Of a stretch of 59,865 bases of DNA, positions 27,790 to 37,045 are shown piece after piece (positions within the stretch are counted from its first letter, which is position 1; every line of letters begins with the position of its first letter). The stretch comes from Gammaproteobacteria bacterium UBA1119. Its GTDB lineage: Bacteria > Pseudomonadota > Gammaproteobacteria > Pseudomonadales > Azotimanducaceae. Position numbers and translations under genes: made by a program. The stretch covers positions 1 to 59,865 of the forward strand of contig DCBA01000100.1 of the NCBI GenBank assembly GCA_002313255.1, read 5' to 3'. The notes below the pieces were generated by a model, which searched no databases, was not told the DNA's origin, and saw nothing but the letters and a program-made list of their open reading frames with translations.

Positions 27790-29373
27790 ATGTTTAACTG
27801 GTCTTTACCGTATGTTTCCAGAAGGGCACCGGTGTTTGCACGGAACGCCGTTGCAACATCTCAACCGCTCGCAACCCAAGCCGGCATTGACATGCTGCAG
27901 CGTGGAGGCAACGCGATCGACGCGGCAATCGCAACAGCGATCACTCTCACCGTCGTCGAACCGGCAATGAATGGGGTGGGAAGCGACGCTTTCGCCATCG
28001 TCTGGGACGGGCACGGCCTGACCGGAATCAATGGTTCGGGCAAATCGCCCGCTGCATGGACACCCAATCGTTTTAAGGGCCCCAACATGCCTACCCAAGG
28101 ATGGGACTCGGTCACGGTGCCAGGTGCCGTCAGCACATGGATCGCGTTATCGCAAAAATTCGGGAAACTACCCTTTGCCGACCTCTTTGAACCTGCCATT
28201 CGGTACGCTCGCGACGGATTCCAGGTCGGCACCAAGACCGCTTCTATTTGGTCGTGGTCGGTCGATTTGTTCGCTCACTTCAACGGTTTTCAAGAGCACT
28301 TTGCCCCCCAGGGTAGGTCACCGAATCCGAGCGAAATCTTTAAACGGCCCGATCTTGCCGAGACGCTTACCGACATTGCGTATACCGAAGGGGAATCGTT
28401 GTACCGCGGACGACTCGCCGACGCGATTGTTGGTCAAAGCCAACGAGAGGGTGGCGCGATGACCCTCGATGATCTCGCCAATCACAGCGTGCTCTGGACC
28501 GACCCTATCGCACAACCATACCGAGACGTCGTCCTTCACGAAATCCCGCCGAACGGGCAAGGACTCGCAGCCCAGATCGCTCTTTCCATTCTCGAACATC
28601 TTGACGTGCATTCGATCGAGCCCGGATCAGTCAACTGGATCCATTATCAGGTCGAGGCAATGAAAATCGCTATCAGAGCTGCGTTCGATCACTTCGCTGA
28701 TCCGGAAGCCATGACGACACCGCCGAACGAGCTGCTCGAGCCCGGTTCGATCGCCCGTGCCGCGAAATCGATATCCAATAACGCCGCATCTAGGTATCCA
28801 CCTGTGGCGTTGCCGGTCTCTGAAGATACCGTCTACTTGACGACGGCCGACGCGGACGGTGCCATGGTCTCGATGATTCAGTCTAATTACCGCGGTTTTG
28901 GCTCAGGAATCGTGATTGATAGCACAGGAATTTCGATGCAAAACAGAGGCAGCGGATTTGTGCTTACACCGGGTCACCCAAACGTAGTGGCCGGCAGTAA
29001 ACGCCCATTCCACACAATTATTCCCGGGTTCGTGTCGCGATCTGACGGTAGTCCTGCGATGGCATTTGGCGTGATGGGTGGCCACATGCAACACCAGGGT
29101 CACGTCCAAATGGTTACGCGTGTTTTCGATCACGGCGAAAACCCACAAGCCGCATCCGACGCGCCCCGTTGGCACGTCAGTCCAGATTACCGTGTGGCCC
29201 TTGAAACAGGTACGCCGCCAACGACCATCAAGGCGCTCGAGGAGCGGGGCCACGATGCCGTGTTGGTGACAGACGAAGGGCTATTCGGAGGCGCGCAGCT
29301 TATCTGCCGCCTGAAAGACGGATACTGTGCCGCGTCGGATCATAGAAAAGAAGGAATGGCAGCTGGTTTTTGA
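27790..29373 (+). CDS. ggt: Gamma-glutamyltransferase family (Ntn hydrolase)
   Basis: Autocleaving N-terminal-nucleophile hydrolase acting on gamma-glutamyl or related amide bonds. Visible are AVATSQPLATQAGIDMLQ and GGNAIDAAIATAITLTVVEP, the predicted nucleophile Thr347 preceding VYLTTADADGAMVS, NYRGFGSGI and RPFHTIIPG. At 527 residues it is slightly short for GGT. No signal peptide is evident, so it may be cytoplasmic, unlike E. coli Ggt. The substrate is not resolved. Confidence 0.87.
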   Translation: MFNWSLPYVSRRAPVFARNAVATSQPLATQAGIDMLQRGGNAIDAAIATAITLTVVEPAMNGVGSDAFAIVWDGHGLTGINGSGKSPAAWTPNRFKGPNMPTQGWDSVTVPGAVSTWIALSQKFGKLPFADLFEPAIRYARDGFQVGTKTASIWSWSVDLFAHFNGFQEHFAPQGRSPNPSEIFKRPDLAETLTDIAYTEGESLYRGRLADAIVGQSQREGGAMTLDDLANHSVLWTDPIAQPYRDVVLHEIPPNGQGLAAQIALSILEHLDVHSIEPGSVNWIHYQVEAMKIAIRAAFDHFADPEAMTTPPNELLEPGSIARAAKSISNNAASRYPPVALPVSEDTVYLTTADADGAMVSMIQSNYRGFGSGIVIDSTGISMQNRGSGFVLTPGHPNVVAGSKRPFHTIIPGFVSRSDGSPAMAFGVMGGHMQHQGHVQMVTRVFDHGENPQAASDAPRWHVSPDYRVALETGTPPTTIKALEERGHDAVLVTDEGLFGGAQLICRLKDGYCAASDHRKEGMAAGF

Positions 29374-29413
29374 ATCGGTAGCCAGTTTCGACATCGCTTC
29401 CGACCGAAAGTAA

Positions 29414-29818
29414 CTATTCCGATTCTTCTGTCTCATCAAGTTTAAGCGACGCCGAATTCAAGCAGAAACGGAGCCCCGTGGGCGCTGGACCATCAGGGAA
29501 CACGTGACCGAGATGAGCATCGCAGTGGGAACAAAGAACTTCAGTCCGTAACATAAACATCGTTCGATCTTCTTGGGTATCAACCACTTCGCTGCTAATT
29601 GGTTCGTAGAAGCTAGGCCAACCGCTTCCCGAGTCATATTTAGTTTTTGAATCAAACAAGGGTTCACCACAACATCGACATAGGTACGTGCCTGGCGTTT
29701 TGGTTTCACAGTACTCACCCGTAAACGCTTGTTCTGTCGCCGCACGCCGCGTGATTTCAAACTCTTGAGGCGACAAATCGGTACGCCATTCTTCGTCCGA
29801 TTTAACAACCTTACCCAT
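29414..29818 (-). CDS. msrB: Peptide-methionine (R)-S-oxide reductase
   Basis: Repairs methionine-R-sulfoxide. Two zinc CxxC pairs (CRCC and CSHC), the SGSGWPSFYEPI motif, HLGHVFPDGP and the catalytic cysteine in LRFCLNSASL are all present. The ATG at 29818 is preceded by AGGAGG seven nt away, giving 134 residues; the longer frame is rejected. It is divergent from alaA, about 95 bp apart. Confidence 0.96.
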   Translation of the reverse strand: MGKVVKSDEEWRTDLSPQEFEITRRAATEQAFTGEYCETKTPGTYLCRCCGEPLFDSKTKYDSGSGWPSFYEPISSEVVDTQEDRTMFMLRTEVLCSHCDAHLGHVFPDGPAPTGLRFCLNSASLKLDETEESE

Positions 29819-29912
29819 ATTAAGGCCTCCTGCTAACATGACCGGTCTTTCTGTCTTTAGATTTTACGGACCCGTACGTCGTATGCAAAGCAGCGAACAC
29901 CAACCTAGAAAA

Positions 29913-31154
29913 ATGGTCGAACTGACGCCGACTGGACAAAAACCAATCGTTAAATCCTCGAAACTCAGTGACGTTTGTTACGAGATTCGCGGACCCGTGA
30001 TGCGCGAAGCCGAGCGACTCGAGGAGGAGGGTCATCGGATTCTCAAATTGAATATTGGCAATCCCGCACCCTTCGGGTTCCATGCTCCCGAAGAAATATT
30101 GCGCGACGTTATCCACAATCTCCCGAACTCCCAGGGATACGAGAACTCAAGAGGTCTCTACTCCGCACGTAAAGCCGTAATGCAGGAATGTCAAAAGATC
30201 GGAGTCGCGGACGTAGACGTCGATGACATTTTTCTCGGTAATGGGGTCAGCGAACTCATCGTCATGGCCATGCAGGGGCTGTTAGACGACGGCGACGAAA
30301 TTCTCATTCCCTCACCAGATTATCCGCTGTGGTCCGCCGCCGTTCGTCTAAGCGGCGGCACTCCAGTCCATTATCGATGCGACGAAGGCTCAGATTGGCA
30401 ACCCGACATCAATGACATCCGCAAGAAAACGAGTCGTAGGACCCGTGGAATCGTAATTATTAATCCAAACAACCCCACCGGTGCCGTGTACGAGCGCCAG
30501 GCACTAACCGACGTTCTGGGTTGGGCGAGACAGAAAGACCTCGTGTTATTTTCAGACGAGATCTATTCAAAGATCGTGTACGACGATGCTGAGCACATAC
30601 CCCTCGGATCACTTTCTCAAGACGTGCTTACGTTAACATTCAACGGGCTATCGAAAGCTTATCGCGTCGCTGGCTTTCGGATGGGATGGATGGTCATTAG
30701 CGGTCCCAAACATCGAGCTCAAGACTACCTGGAGGGCTTGAATATTCTCGCTTCGATGAGACTATGTGCGAACGTGCCGGCGCAACATGCCATTCAAACC
30801 GCCCTCGGGGGTCGCCAAAGTATTGACGATTACCTCCGACCTGGTGGTGCTCTCTTCGAACAGCGAAATGTGGCTTACGAGCGTATAAATGCGATCGAAG
30901 GGCTCGAATGCAGCAAACCCAAGGGCGCCTTTTATCTATTTCCTCGCATAGATACGAAACGCTTCAATATCTCCGATGACGAAAAATTCGTACTCGACTT
31001 ACTGCGGCAAGAAAAAATTCTCGTGGTGCAAGGCAGCGGTTTTAGTTATCCGGACCCCGATCACTTCCGAATCGTTTTTCTGCCAGGCACTGACGAGCTC
31101 GCCAGTGCGATCGATCGTATCGGGCATTTTCTTCAACGTTACCGGCAAACGTAG
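29913..31154 (+). CDS. alaA: Alanine aminotransferase AlaA (PLP, class I)
   Basis: Transaminates pyruvate and glutamate to alanine. KSSKLSDVCYEIRGPVMREA, LKLNIGNPAPFGF, NPNNPTGAVY, the PLP-lysine motif FNGLSKAYRVAGFRMGW and MRLCANVPAQHAIQTALGG are nearly those of E. coli AlaA. Starts at 29838, 29883 and 29913 are all in frame and none has a clear ribosome site; 29913 gives 413 residues, nearest to E. coli (405). Confidence 0.93.
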   Translation: MVELTPTGQKPIVKSSKLSDVCYEIRGPVMREAERLEEEGHRILKLNIGNPAPFGFHAPEEILRDVIHNLPNSQGYENSRGLYSARKAVMQECQKIGVADVDVDDIFLGNGVSELIVMAMQGLLDDGDEILIPSPDYPLWSAAVRLSGGTPVHYRCDEGSDWQPDINDIRKKTSRRTRGIVIINPNNPTGAVYERQALTDVLGWARQKDLVLFSDEIYSKIVYDDAEHIPLGSLSQDVLTLTFNGLSKAYRVAGFRMGWMVISGPKHRAQDYLEGLNILASMRLCANVPAQHAIQTALGGRQSIDDYLRPGGALFEQRNVAYERINAIEGLECSKPKGAFYLFPRIDTKRFNISDDEKFVLDLLRQEKILVVQGSGFSYPDPDHFRIVFLPGTDELASAIDRIGHFLQRYRQT

Positions 31155-31194
31155 ACGCGCCCATCAGCTTCAGTCCCATGGCAATTTCATGCCT

Positions 31195-32106
31195 TTACCT
31201 TATAGCGGCGAGCCCATTCCGATAGTGTCCTACTTTTAACCCGGCCTCGATATTTGCTTCGTTGAAATCCGTTGACGTCGGCAACCAACCTTGCAACGTG
31301 AGTCTCTTGCCCCACCGAGTCATGTGGTCCTCGATAAATTGTCGGCCGAGGAATGGGGAATTAAGACAGACCAGCACGTCGCCTCCAGGTTTAACTAAAC
31401 TCGTTAGGCGTTTAATTACCCGCCCGTAGTCTGTTTCGGCAACGAAGCTGCCTCGCTGTAAGGTCGGCGGATCGCAAATCACCATATCGTACGGACCGAG
31501 CTTGCTAAGTTTGCCCCAAGAACGAAAAACGTTGTGCGGAAGCATTTTGACTCGGCCCAAGTCGTGTCGATTAATCCGATGATTGTCCCGACCCCAATCA
31601 AGCGCCGCCCGACTCATGTCGTTGTTATATACGACCTCGGCACCACCCGCTATGGCGTACACCGAAAACGCGCAGGTATACGCAAAAAGATTTAAGATTT
31701 TTTTATTAAGCGCGCGTTCGCGAACCCAATCGCGTATGGGCGCCATGTCTAAAAACAGGCCTACATTCTGCGAACGGTAAGGACGTATCCGAAAAGCTAA
31801 ACTCCGTTCCTCGACCAGAAACTCTTCTGGGACGCGACCCATCACGCTCTTCGCTGACGTTTCTCGACCACGACGCATTTGGAGAAGTACGCCTTCGACT
31901 TCCGATCGCGCTGCGAGTGCCCCTACGAGATCAGAATATTCACCTCCGTCGAATGACCCGATCAAAACGTACGGGGGATACCAATCAACTACGACATGGT
32001 GATGCCCCGCATAACGGCCACCCCGACCGTGTAGGAGGCGCTTTGGGCCTTCCGCAATTTCGAGTCTCGCCAGACAAACTTGCGTCGCTTCCGTTGCATA
32101 TGTCAT
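31195..32106 (-). CDS. Class I SAM-dependent methyltransferase, RlmI/RlmK-like rRNA methylase family
   Basis: Resembles the methyltransferase half of large-subunit rRNA methylases. Visible are QNVGLFLDMAPIRDWV, LNLFAYTCAFSVYAIAGGA (SAM site), NDMSRAALDWGRDNHRIN, and the catalytic-loop motif CDPPTLQRGSF. The N-terminal 100 residues form the EEHD-like accessory region rather than a PUA domain. It is the last gene in a five-gene minus-strand run. The target base is unknown. Confidence 0.8.
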   Translation of the reverse strand: MTYATEATQVCLARLEIAEGPKRLLHGRGGRYAGHHHVVVDWYPPYVLIGSFDGGEYSDLVGALAARSEVEGVLLQMRRGRETSAKSVMGRVPEEFLVEERSLAFRIRPYRSQNVGLFLDMAPIRDWVRERALNKKILNLFAYTCAFSVYAIAGGAEVVYNNDMSRAALDWGRDNHRINRHDLGRVKMLPHNVFRSWGKLSKLGPYDMVICDPPTLQRGSFVAETDYGRVIKRLTSLVKPGGDVLVCLNSPFLGRQFIEDHMTRWGKRLTLQGWLPTSTDFNEANIEAGLKVGHYRNGLAAIR

Positions 32107-32136
32107 TCGTTGAGCCGTATCACCGTATTTCCCTTA

Positions 32137-33213
32137 TTAAGTAACCAGCTCAACCACCCGTTCCGCAATGGCTAGAGAAGCGGTCAATCCGGGTGACTCG
32201 ATTCCGAGTAAATCGACGTATCCGGAAACGCCCGTTCGCTCGGGACCGTTGATTACGAAATCGGATGTTGGAGCATCTGCTGGGCCTAGTTTCGGTCGGA
32301 TGCCCGTGTATCCCGGATGCAATCTACTCGCATCAAGATCCGGATAGTAACGGCGGATCGCATCGACAAAGCGCTCTAGATTTGACGTTTCAAAGGTATA
32401 GTCCGGACCATCCGTCCACACCACATCGGGGCCAAACCGGGTCTGATGCGCAAGATCAAGTGTCACATGCACACCTAGACCGCCAGCGTCTGCTACCGGG
32501 TATACCAGTCGATTAAAAGGCGACATCCCCGAAAGCACATAATAGTGGCCCTTCGCAAAATAACCGCGATCCCCTGGCCTCGTGACAGGTGAAAGTGCCG
32601 GCGCATCGAGTCCGGTTGAATTGACCAACACCCGCGGGGCTAATTCAAATCCATTGCACGTGACCCGCACACCTGGGTTCGTGGTGATTGCTGAAACTTC
32701 CGTGAGGTAGGAAACGACGCCGTCATGCGCTTCCAGATCGCCGAGCAAACTTAACATGAATGAATGGCTGTCGATGATGCCAGTACTAGGCGAAAGAACT
32801 GCAGCTCGACATGCAACCGAGGGCTCCAACTTTTCCACGTCGCGTTGCGACAGCCACGGGAGCTCGCCGACACCGTTCTCCCTCGCCTGTCGCTGATAGT
32901 CACGTAATGTGTCGAATTGCTGAGTCGACGTCGCAACGATTATCTTGCCGATTCGTTCATGAGGAACCCGGTAGTTCTCACAGTATTTGTATAGGAGTTC
33001 TTTCCCACGAACGCACATTTGAGCTTTCAGCGATCCGGTGGGGTAGTAAATTCCGGCATGAATTACTTCGGAGTTTCGGCTCGAGATTTCTGTCCCAAAC
33101 GCGTCTTGGCGTTCTAGTACCAGCACCTCTCGCCCGGCGCGCGCCAGCGCTCTAGCAACCGCAAGACCGACAGCACCCGCGCCGATGACAATGCAGTCGC
33201 AGGTCTCAGCCAC
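32137..33213 (-). CDS. FAD-dependent oxidoreductase, L-2-hydroxyglutarate dehydrogenase-like
   Basis: DAO-family flavoprotein. The dinucleotide fold CIVIGAGAVGLAVARALARAG is at the N-terminus, followed by SSRNSEVIHAGIYYPTGSLKA, which is characteristic of LhgO/L2HGDH. The C-terminal LLGIESPGLTASLAIAE also fits. It has 358 residues against about 400 for E. coli LhgO. Its start overlaps the epmC end by eight bases. A role in oxidising 2-hydroxyglutarate or a related 2-hydroxyacid is inferred. Confidence 0.85.
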   Translation of the reverse strand: MAETCDCIVIGAGAVGLAVARALARAGREVLVLERQDAFGTEISSRNSEVIHAGIYYPTGSLKAQMCVRGKELLYKYCENYRVPHERIGKIIVATSTQQFDTLRDYQRQARENGVGELPWLSQRDVEKLEPSVACRAAVLSPSTGIIDSHSFMLSLLGDLEAHDGVVSYLTEVSAITTNPGVRVTCNGFELAPRVLVNSTGLDAPALSPVTRPGDRGYFAKGHYYVLSGMSPFNRLVYPVADAGGLGVHVTLDLAHQTRFGPDVVWTDGPDYTFETSNLERFVDAIRRYYPDLDASRLHPGYTGIRPKLGPADAPTSDFVINGPERTGVSGYVDLLGIESPGLTASLAIAERVVELVT

Positions 33214-33715
33214 CCGACATTAACATCCGGGTTCGGTTCCGTTCTAAACAAAGAGCTGCTCGGAATTTGTCAGCTCGCTGGGGCAAGCCTACCTGACGTC
33301 GTTCGCGAGCACGTTCGAGAATCCGACTGCCGAATGCTTCCAATAAGAACAAGGGAACATCGGCGTCGTCTGCGCTCGGTTGAAATTGACTGCCAGCAGC
33401 CTCGGCGAGCAGGACTTCCACCGACTGCGCCTCAATTTCGACATCTTCGAATCGCGTTCGATTCATCCCCGAACGCGGGGGTGGCTCATAGAAATAGCCG
33501 TAATCTGTATATCGTCGGCGACGCCGACCAGCGATGCACCAATGGGCAGCTTCGTGCAGGGCACTCGCCATGTGGTCGAGCGTATAGCGTATTTCTGCGA
33601 CGTCCATACCGGGGATGTACATCGGTTCGCGATATCCACCGTGCATCACGACACTGCGATCCGAAAACGTGCAATTAAACACCGCAGCAACTTCAGAATG
33701 ACTCAGGCTACGCAT
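33206..33715 (-). CDS. epmC: Elongation factor P hydroxylase
   Basis: Hydroxylates the beta-lysylated lysine of elongation factor P. The metal-binding motif MASALHEAAHWCIAG, then DYGYFYEPPP and QFEDVE-like RFEDVEIEAQSVE, align with E. coli YfcM/EpmC; 169 residues against about 180. It overlaps the upstream cyclotransferase-like gene by 13 bases. The EF-P gene and epmA/epmB are not in the window. Confidence 0.85.
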   Translation of the reverse strand: MRSLSHSEVAAVFNCTFSDRSVVMHGGYREPMYIPGMDVAEIRYTLDHMASALHEAAHWCIAGRRRRRYTDYGYFYEPPPRSGMNRTRFEDVEIEAQSVEVLLAEAAGSQFQPSADDADVPLFLLEAFGSRILERARERRQVGLPQRADKFRAALCLERNRTRMLMSGG

Positions 33716-34158
33716 TCGACGGACTCCAACATCTCAACATAACTATCGCTCAAATAAGCGCGTCCGCTCAGAAGATGCGCAAGGTACCAACAGGGAGGTT
33801 TTAATCCCGACAATACGACCTCCGGATTCGCTAAGTAAGTCCAGACAAGGAGCTTATCGGTCTGGGTTTCGACGCTCACGACTTCCCTGGTGTAATTCGT
33901 AGGTACGTGTTCGAACACGTCCATTTTCTCAATTTCATTTGGGCTTTCAAGTTGATAGAGGACGCCCTCGACGCAACTACCAAGCTCTACAACAATATTT
34001 GCGTGTCCCGCACCCTTTTGGTCACGTGAACGTTTGTTGAAACGCAAGACATACCCAGCAAGAACCGCAGACGAAATCTGAGTAAAACGAATCCTCCGGT
34101 CGACGACTCGAGCAGGATCCATATTGCTACCGTAGGCAAAGTAGTGTGATGGGGTCAT
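33703..34158 (-). CDS. Gamma-glutamylcyclotransferase-fold protein
   Basis: 151 residues with the family signature YFAYGSNMDPARV at the N-terminus, VLAGYVLRFNKRS, a glutamate-containing central strand region (VEGVLYQLESPNEIEKMDVFE) and a tyrosine-rich C-terminal part. The fold binds gamma-glutamyl groups and releases 5-oxoproline in glutathione turnover. It lies in the tusA-epmC run; the true substrate is unproven. Confidence 0.83.
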   Translation of the reverse strand: MTPSHYFAYGSNMDPARVVDRRIRFTQISSAVLAGYVLRFNKRSRDQKGAGHANIVVELGSCVEGVLYQLESPNEIEKMDVFEHVPTNYTREVVSVETQTDKLLVWTYLANPEVVLSGLKPPCWYLAHLLSGRAYLSDSYVEMLESVECVA

Positions 34159-34170
34159 TTTGTTGAGTCG

Positions 34171-34401
34171 TCACCCTTTCTCAATGACGTACTCGAAAAT
34201 ATCCCCATTTTCCGAACACTTGACTAATTGGTGACCCATAAAACGGCAAAAATTCGTGAAGTCCCGTTTTGTCGAGGGGTCCGTGGCCTCGATGCGTATG
34301 GTTTGGCCCGAGGCCATTTCGCGAATTCTATTCCTCACCAACATCAATGGCTCGGGACACAGCAACCCGCGCGTGTCGATTTCGTAATCAATATCCGTCA
34401 C
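34171..34401 (-). CDS. tusA: Sulfur carrier protein TusA
   Basis: Small persulfide carrier for tRNA thiolation and cofactor sulfur transfer. The invariant cysteine lies in DTRGLLCPEPLMLVRN; ATDPSTKRDFTNFCRFMGH and YVIEKG complete the family pattern. The GTG at 34401 gives 76 residues (E. coli 81); the frame is open upstream to 34530 but only shadows the divergent TPR gene. It is first in a five-gene minus-strand run (tusA, cyclotransferase-like, epmC, FAD oxidoreductase, methyltransferase). Confidence 0.9.
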   Translation of the reverse strand: MTDIDYEIDTRGLLCPEPLMLVRNRIREMASGQTIRIEATDPSTKRDFTNFCRFMGHQLVKCSENGDIFEYVIEKG

Positions 34402-34504
34402 GATGGACGATCTTAGCTGAATCCGCCATATCGGACACGCCATAGAATCTGTACACAAAGACCAGGCACACCACGGAGAACGTGGAATCGGATGTGAGAT
34501 ATCC

Positions 34505-35902
34505 ATGAATAGAGGTTCGACATCGGTCACAAACGTGCCAAAGTTCGCCGTTTTTCAATGGCCGCAGAACGTCCTGCTACAAAATAAATTCTGGTGGTTA
34601 TGTATTTTTTCCTCCTTCCTAATGCACTCGATCGGCGCAATCGCTAGCGACTCCGTTGTCACGGAATCCGCGATGCAGACGGTTGATTCGTCGTCGACGC
34701 ACGACGTAAATGAAACCAACGAGACGCTGGAGATAGCGAAAGACCAAATCGAGACAGGTGAATACGAAGCGGCGATCCGTCTGGCCGAAAGAGAGATCAG
34801 CCGAACCGAGATCATCCTCGGACGATACGACATTGCACTGGTCGAACCGCTAGTAGTCCTCGGTGACGGACTGGCCGGATACGGTGATTACGACAACGCG
34901 CTCAACGCCTATGATCGTGCCCTCCACGTAACCCGCGTTAATGCCGGACTTCACGATCCCAGACAAGTGGCCGTGGTCTATCGAGAAGCAAACACACATT
35001 ACGCCAAAGGTGATATTGCGACTGCAAATGATCGGCACGAATACGCCTACCATATACTCGAACGAAATTTTGATCAGCAAGCAGATGAAATCGCGCTTAT
35101 CCCAGGTACTTTCGTTCTCGCCGATTGGTATGTAAAAACCTACAACATCTTTATGGCAAGGACGTTCTACCAGAGGGCTCGTGTTCTTGCGAAGACCCAT
35201 TACGGCGTGGGGCATCCCCTCCTTATCCAAGCTTTACGAGGCGTTGCGAATACATATAGGTTGGAAAAATTCGCGCCCGCAGAGATTCCCAACATTGAAG
35301 ACCTTGTCGCGAGCAGGCGCAAAGGCTCAACGACCAATCTAAGTCGACTACCGCCCACACGCATAAATAACTTTCGCGAAGGCGAAACCGCCTTAATCGA
35401 AATCGTAAAAATGTTACTGGCACAAGGCGACGCAAATATTGAAGAGGTTGCACTGGCAAAGCTCGACCTCGCCGACTGGTATCTCCTCTTCCAACAAAAT
35501 AAGCGTGCACAAATCCTCTACGAAGACGTGTGGTTGTCTTTTGACGGCGGTTTCTCGAGTGACTTTATCGCTCGGGAACTGCAATACCCAAAACCTATTT
35601 ATTTATCGCTTCCACAAGGTCCGAAAACTCCGTCGAGTGCAACGCAAGTTCGAGCAACCAAGGGGGTTGTTGAGCTGTCTTTCACGGTCAACGAACGCGG
35701 CTCGGTCCTCGATTTGGTCACCGAACGTGCGGAACCTTCGGGAAGCGATTTTCTGGTTCGTAAACAAGCCCGTAAAGCGCGTTATCGACCCGCTTTCGTG
35801 GACGGACAACCCATTGCCACGCCCGATGTCCGACTCTCACACACCTTCACCTACTACCCGAGACCGAGGTCTCGTGGAGCCAGCGGCGAACCCGATCGAT
35901 AG
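34505..35902 (+). CDS. Exported TPR protein with C-terminal TonB_C-like domain
   Basis: 465 residues. After a signal or membrane segment (KFWWLCIFSSFLMHSIGAIA, about 28-47), residues 75-280 form TPR-like helices (for example LGDGLAGYGDYDNALNAYDRAL and VYREANTHYAKGDIATANDR). The last 100 residues, with GVVELSFTVNERGSVLDLVT and ARKARYRPAFVDGQPIAT, look like a TonB C-terminal domain. It is periplasmic by prediction. It lies 135 bp upstream of the 36-47.6 kb cluster on the same strand and may serve it, but a shared transcript is not shown. No function is assigned. Confidence 0.75.
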   Translation: MNRGSTSVTNVPKFAVFQWPQNVLLQNKFWWLCIFSSFLMHSIGAIASDSVVTESAMQTVDSSSTHDVNETNETLEIAKDQIETGEYEAAIRLAEREISRTEIILGRYDIALVEPLVVLGDGLAGYGDYDNALNAYDRALHVTRVNAGLHDPRQVAVVYREANTHYAKGDIATANDRHEYAYHILERNFDQQADEIALIPGTFVLADWYVKTYNIFMARTFYQRARVLAKTHYGVGHPLLIQALRGVANTYRLEKFAPAEIPNIEDLVASRRKGSTTNLSRLPPTRINNFREGETALIEIVKMLLAQGDANIEEVALAKLDLADWYLLFQQNKRAQILYEDVWLSFDGGFSSDFIARELQYPKPIYLSLPQGPKTPSSATQVRATKGVVELSFTVNERGSVLDLVTERAEPSGSDFLVRKQARKARYRPAFVDGQPIATPDVRLSHTFTYYPRPRSRGASGEPDR

Positions 35903-36037
35903 GCTCCAGAACGACGGAAGAGTGGATGAACGTCGTATGCATTGTGACGACAAAACTACCCAAGCGATCCTGATGCGAGTACGTTCACCCAGGATTCACT
36001 TCGATGACGATGTCGTTATCTAATGAAGGAGAAACAC

Positions 36038-37045
36038 ATGGATCGTAGGTGCATGCGAAGTCTTTTCTTGAGCGTCGCTCTGGCGGCACTTGCGCTAAGT
36101 TCCGGTTGTACGTCACAGTCGACACCCAGTCGTCCTTCGACCCCACAGTCACCATCACAGAGCAGTCCACCAAGTCCTTCGACCCAGTCACCGTCGTCAT
36201 CGAGCCCATCGATGCCATCGCCTTCGCAGCGATCGCAGCCTTCAATGCCATCGATGCCCTCGCCATCAAGGCAATCTTTACCATCGACTCCGTCGATACC
36301 GTCGACGTCCCAACAATCGATTCCTTCCCCCACCTCGATGCCGGATTCGACGACCGGCGAAGAAAGCGCCCCGTCAAGCGATCAAGGCGATCAGCCCGCA
36401 ACCGCTGGTGGGACGCCGACGCCGCCATCGACAGACCCCGCTGAAACGCAGTCGGGAGAACACGACGATGGCTGGGAAACCGCGACAGAACTACCTGGCG
36501 AAGAAATTGCCGATACCGATGCCGGTACGGAAGGAACCGAGGAATCAGGAACGCTAGAACCCGATGGAGACCGATCGGCAGGGGATCAATCGGTCGCGAC
36601 TGCGGGGGCCGAAAATCAACCGGGTAGTCCTTCTTCGGACGATGAGGGAGTCGATCCCGGTCGATCCGGCGACGACGAACTCGAACGCGCCTTGGACGTT
36701 TTCGATGGCGAGATACTTGAAGGTCGAAAGATCGTTCTGGCGCGATCGAATGACCGTGCCGGACAAAGTCAGAGGGTTATGACCTCAGGTATTGAACCAA
36801 CGACGCCAGGAGGTGGTACCAATTCGGGCGGAGGATCGCTGCCCGATGCTGCGCCCCGGCAAACCGATACACGCGGCGTACCGATGCCTAGATCCGTCGC
36901 TGTGGTGTTACCGACCGACATACCTGACGCCAAGGACGACGATGTGGTCGCCCGGCAACTACGTGAAGCGGCGATGGCCGAAATCGATCCCGATCTCCGG
37001 CAAGCGCTCTGGGACGATTACAGGCGTTATAAATCGGGTTCCTGA
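36038..37045 (+). CDS. Ser/Pro-rich outer-membrane lipoprotein (cluster gene 1)
   Basis: 335 residues, unknown family. The lipobox is ALSSGC with Cys24; the +2 residue is Thr, so outer-membrane sorting is expected. Residues 25-110 are an extreme Ser/Pro/Met/Gln low-complexity stretch, followed by an acidic Gly/Thr/Glu-rich linker. The only ordered part is the C-terminus, with DDDVVARQLREAAMAEID and LWDDYRRYKSG. The design suggests a flexible tether that spans periplasm or cell wall and docks through its C-terminal helix. The start at 36038 follows AAGGAG by six nt; the upstream ATG at 36023 is less likely. First gene of the 11-gene cluster; its stop overlaps the next start (TGATG). Confidence 0.8.
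   Translation: MDRRCMRSLFLSVALAALALSSGCTSQSTPSRPSTPQSPSQSSPPSPSTQSPSSSSPSMPSPSQRSQPSMPSMPSPSRQSLPSTPSIPSTSQQSIPSPTSMPDSTTGEESAPSSDQGDQPATAGGTPTPPSTDPAETQSGEHDDGWETATELPGEEIADTDAGTEGTEESGTLEPDGDRSAGDQSVATAGAENQPGSPSSDDEGVDPGRSGDDELERALDVFDGEILEGRKIVLARSNDRAGQSQRVMTSGIEPTTPGGGTNSGGGSLPDAAPRQTDTRGVPMPRSVAVVLPTDIPDAKDDDVVARQLREAAMAEIDPDLRQALWDDYRRYKSGS
36118..36340 (+). repeat. Degenerate low-complexity repeat coding Ser/Pro tether
   Basis: Imperfect short units such as CCATCGATGCC, CCGTCGAT and CCTTCGAC recur through this stretch and encode repeated SxPS(M/T)PS motifs. Because the repeats are degenerate, all other frames also stay open here, which makes spurious reading frames on both strands. 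Confidence 0.65.

Noticed and set aside
36016..36444. Long frames on both strands across the Ser/Pro-rich lipoprotein gene, one rich in Gly-Ile-Asp-Gly
   Set aside because: The degenerate repeat keeps all frames open. Only the frame with a ribosome site, lipobox and overlap with the next gene is credible.
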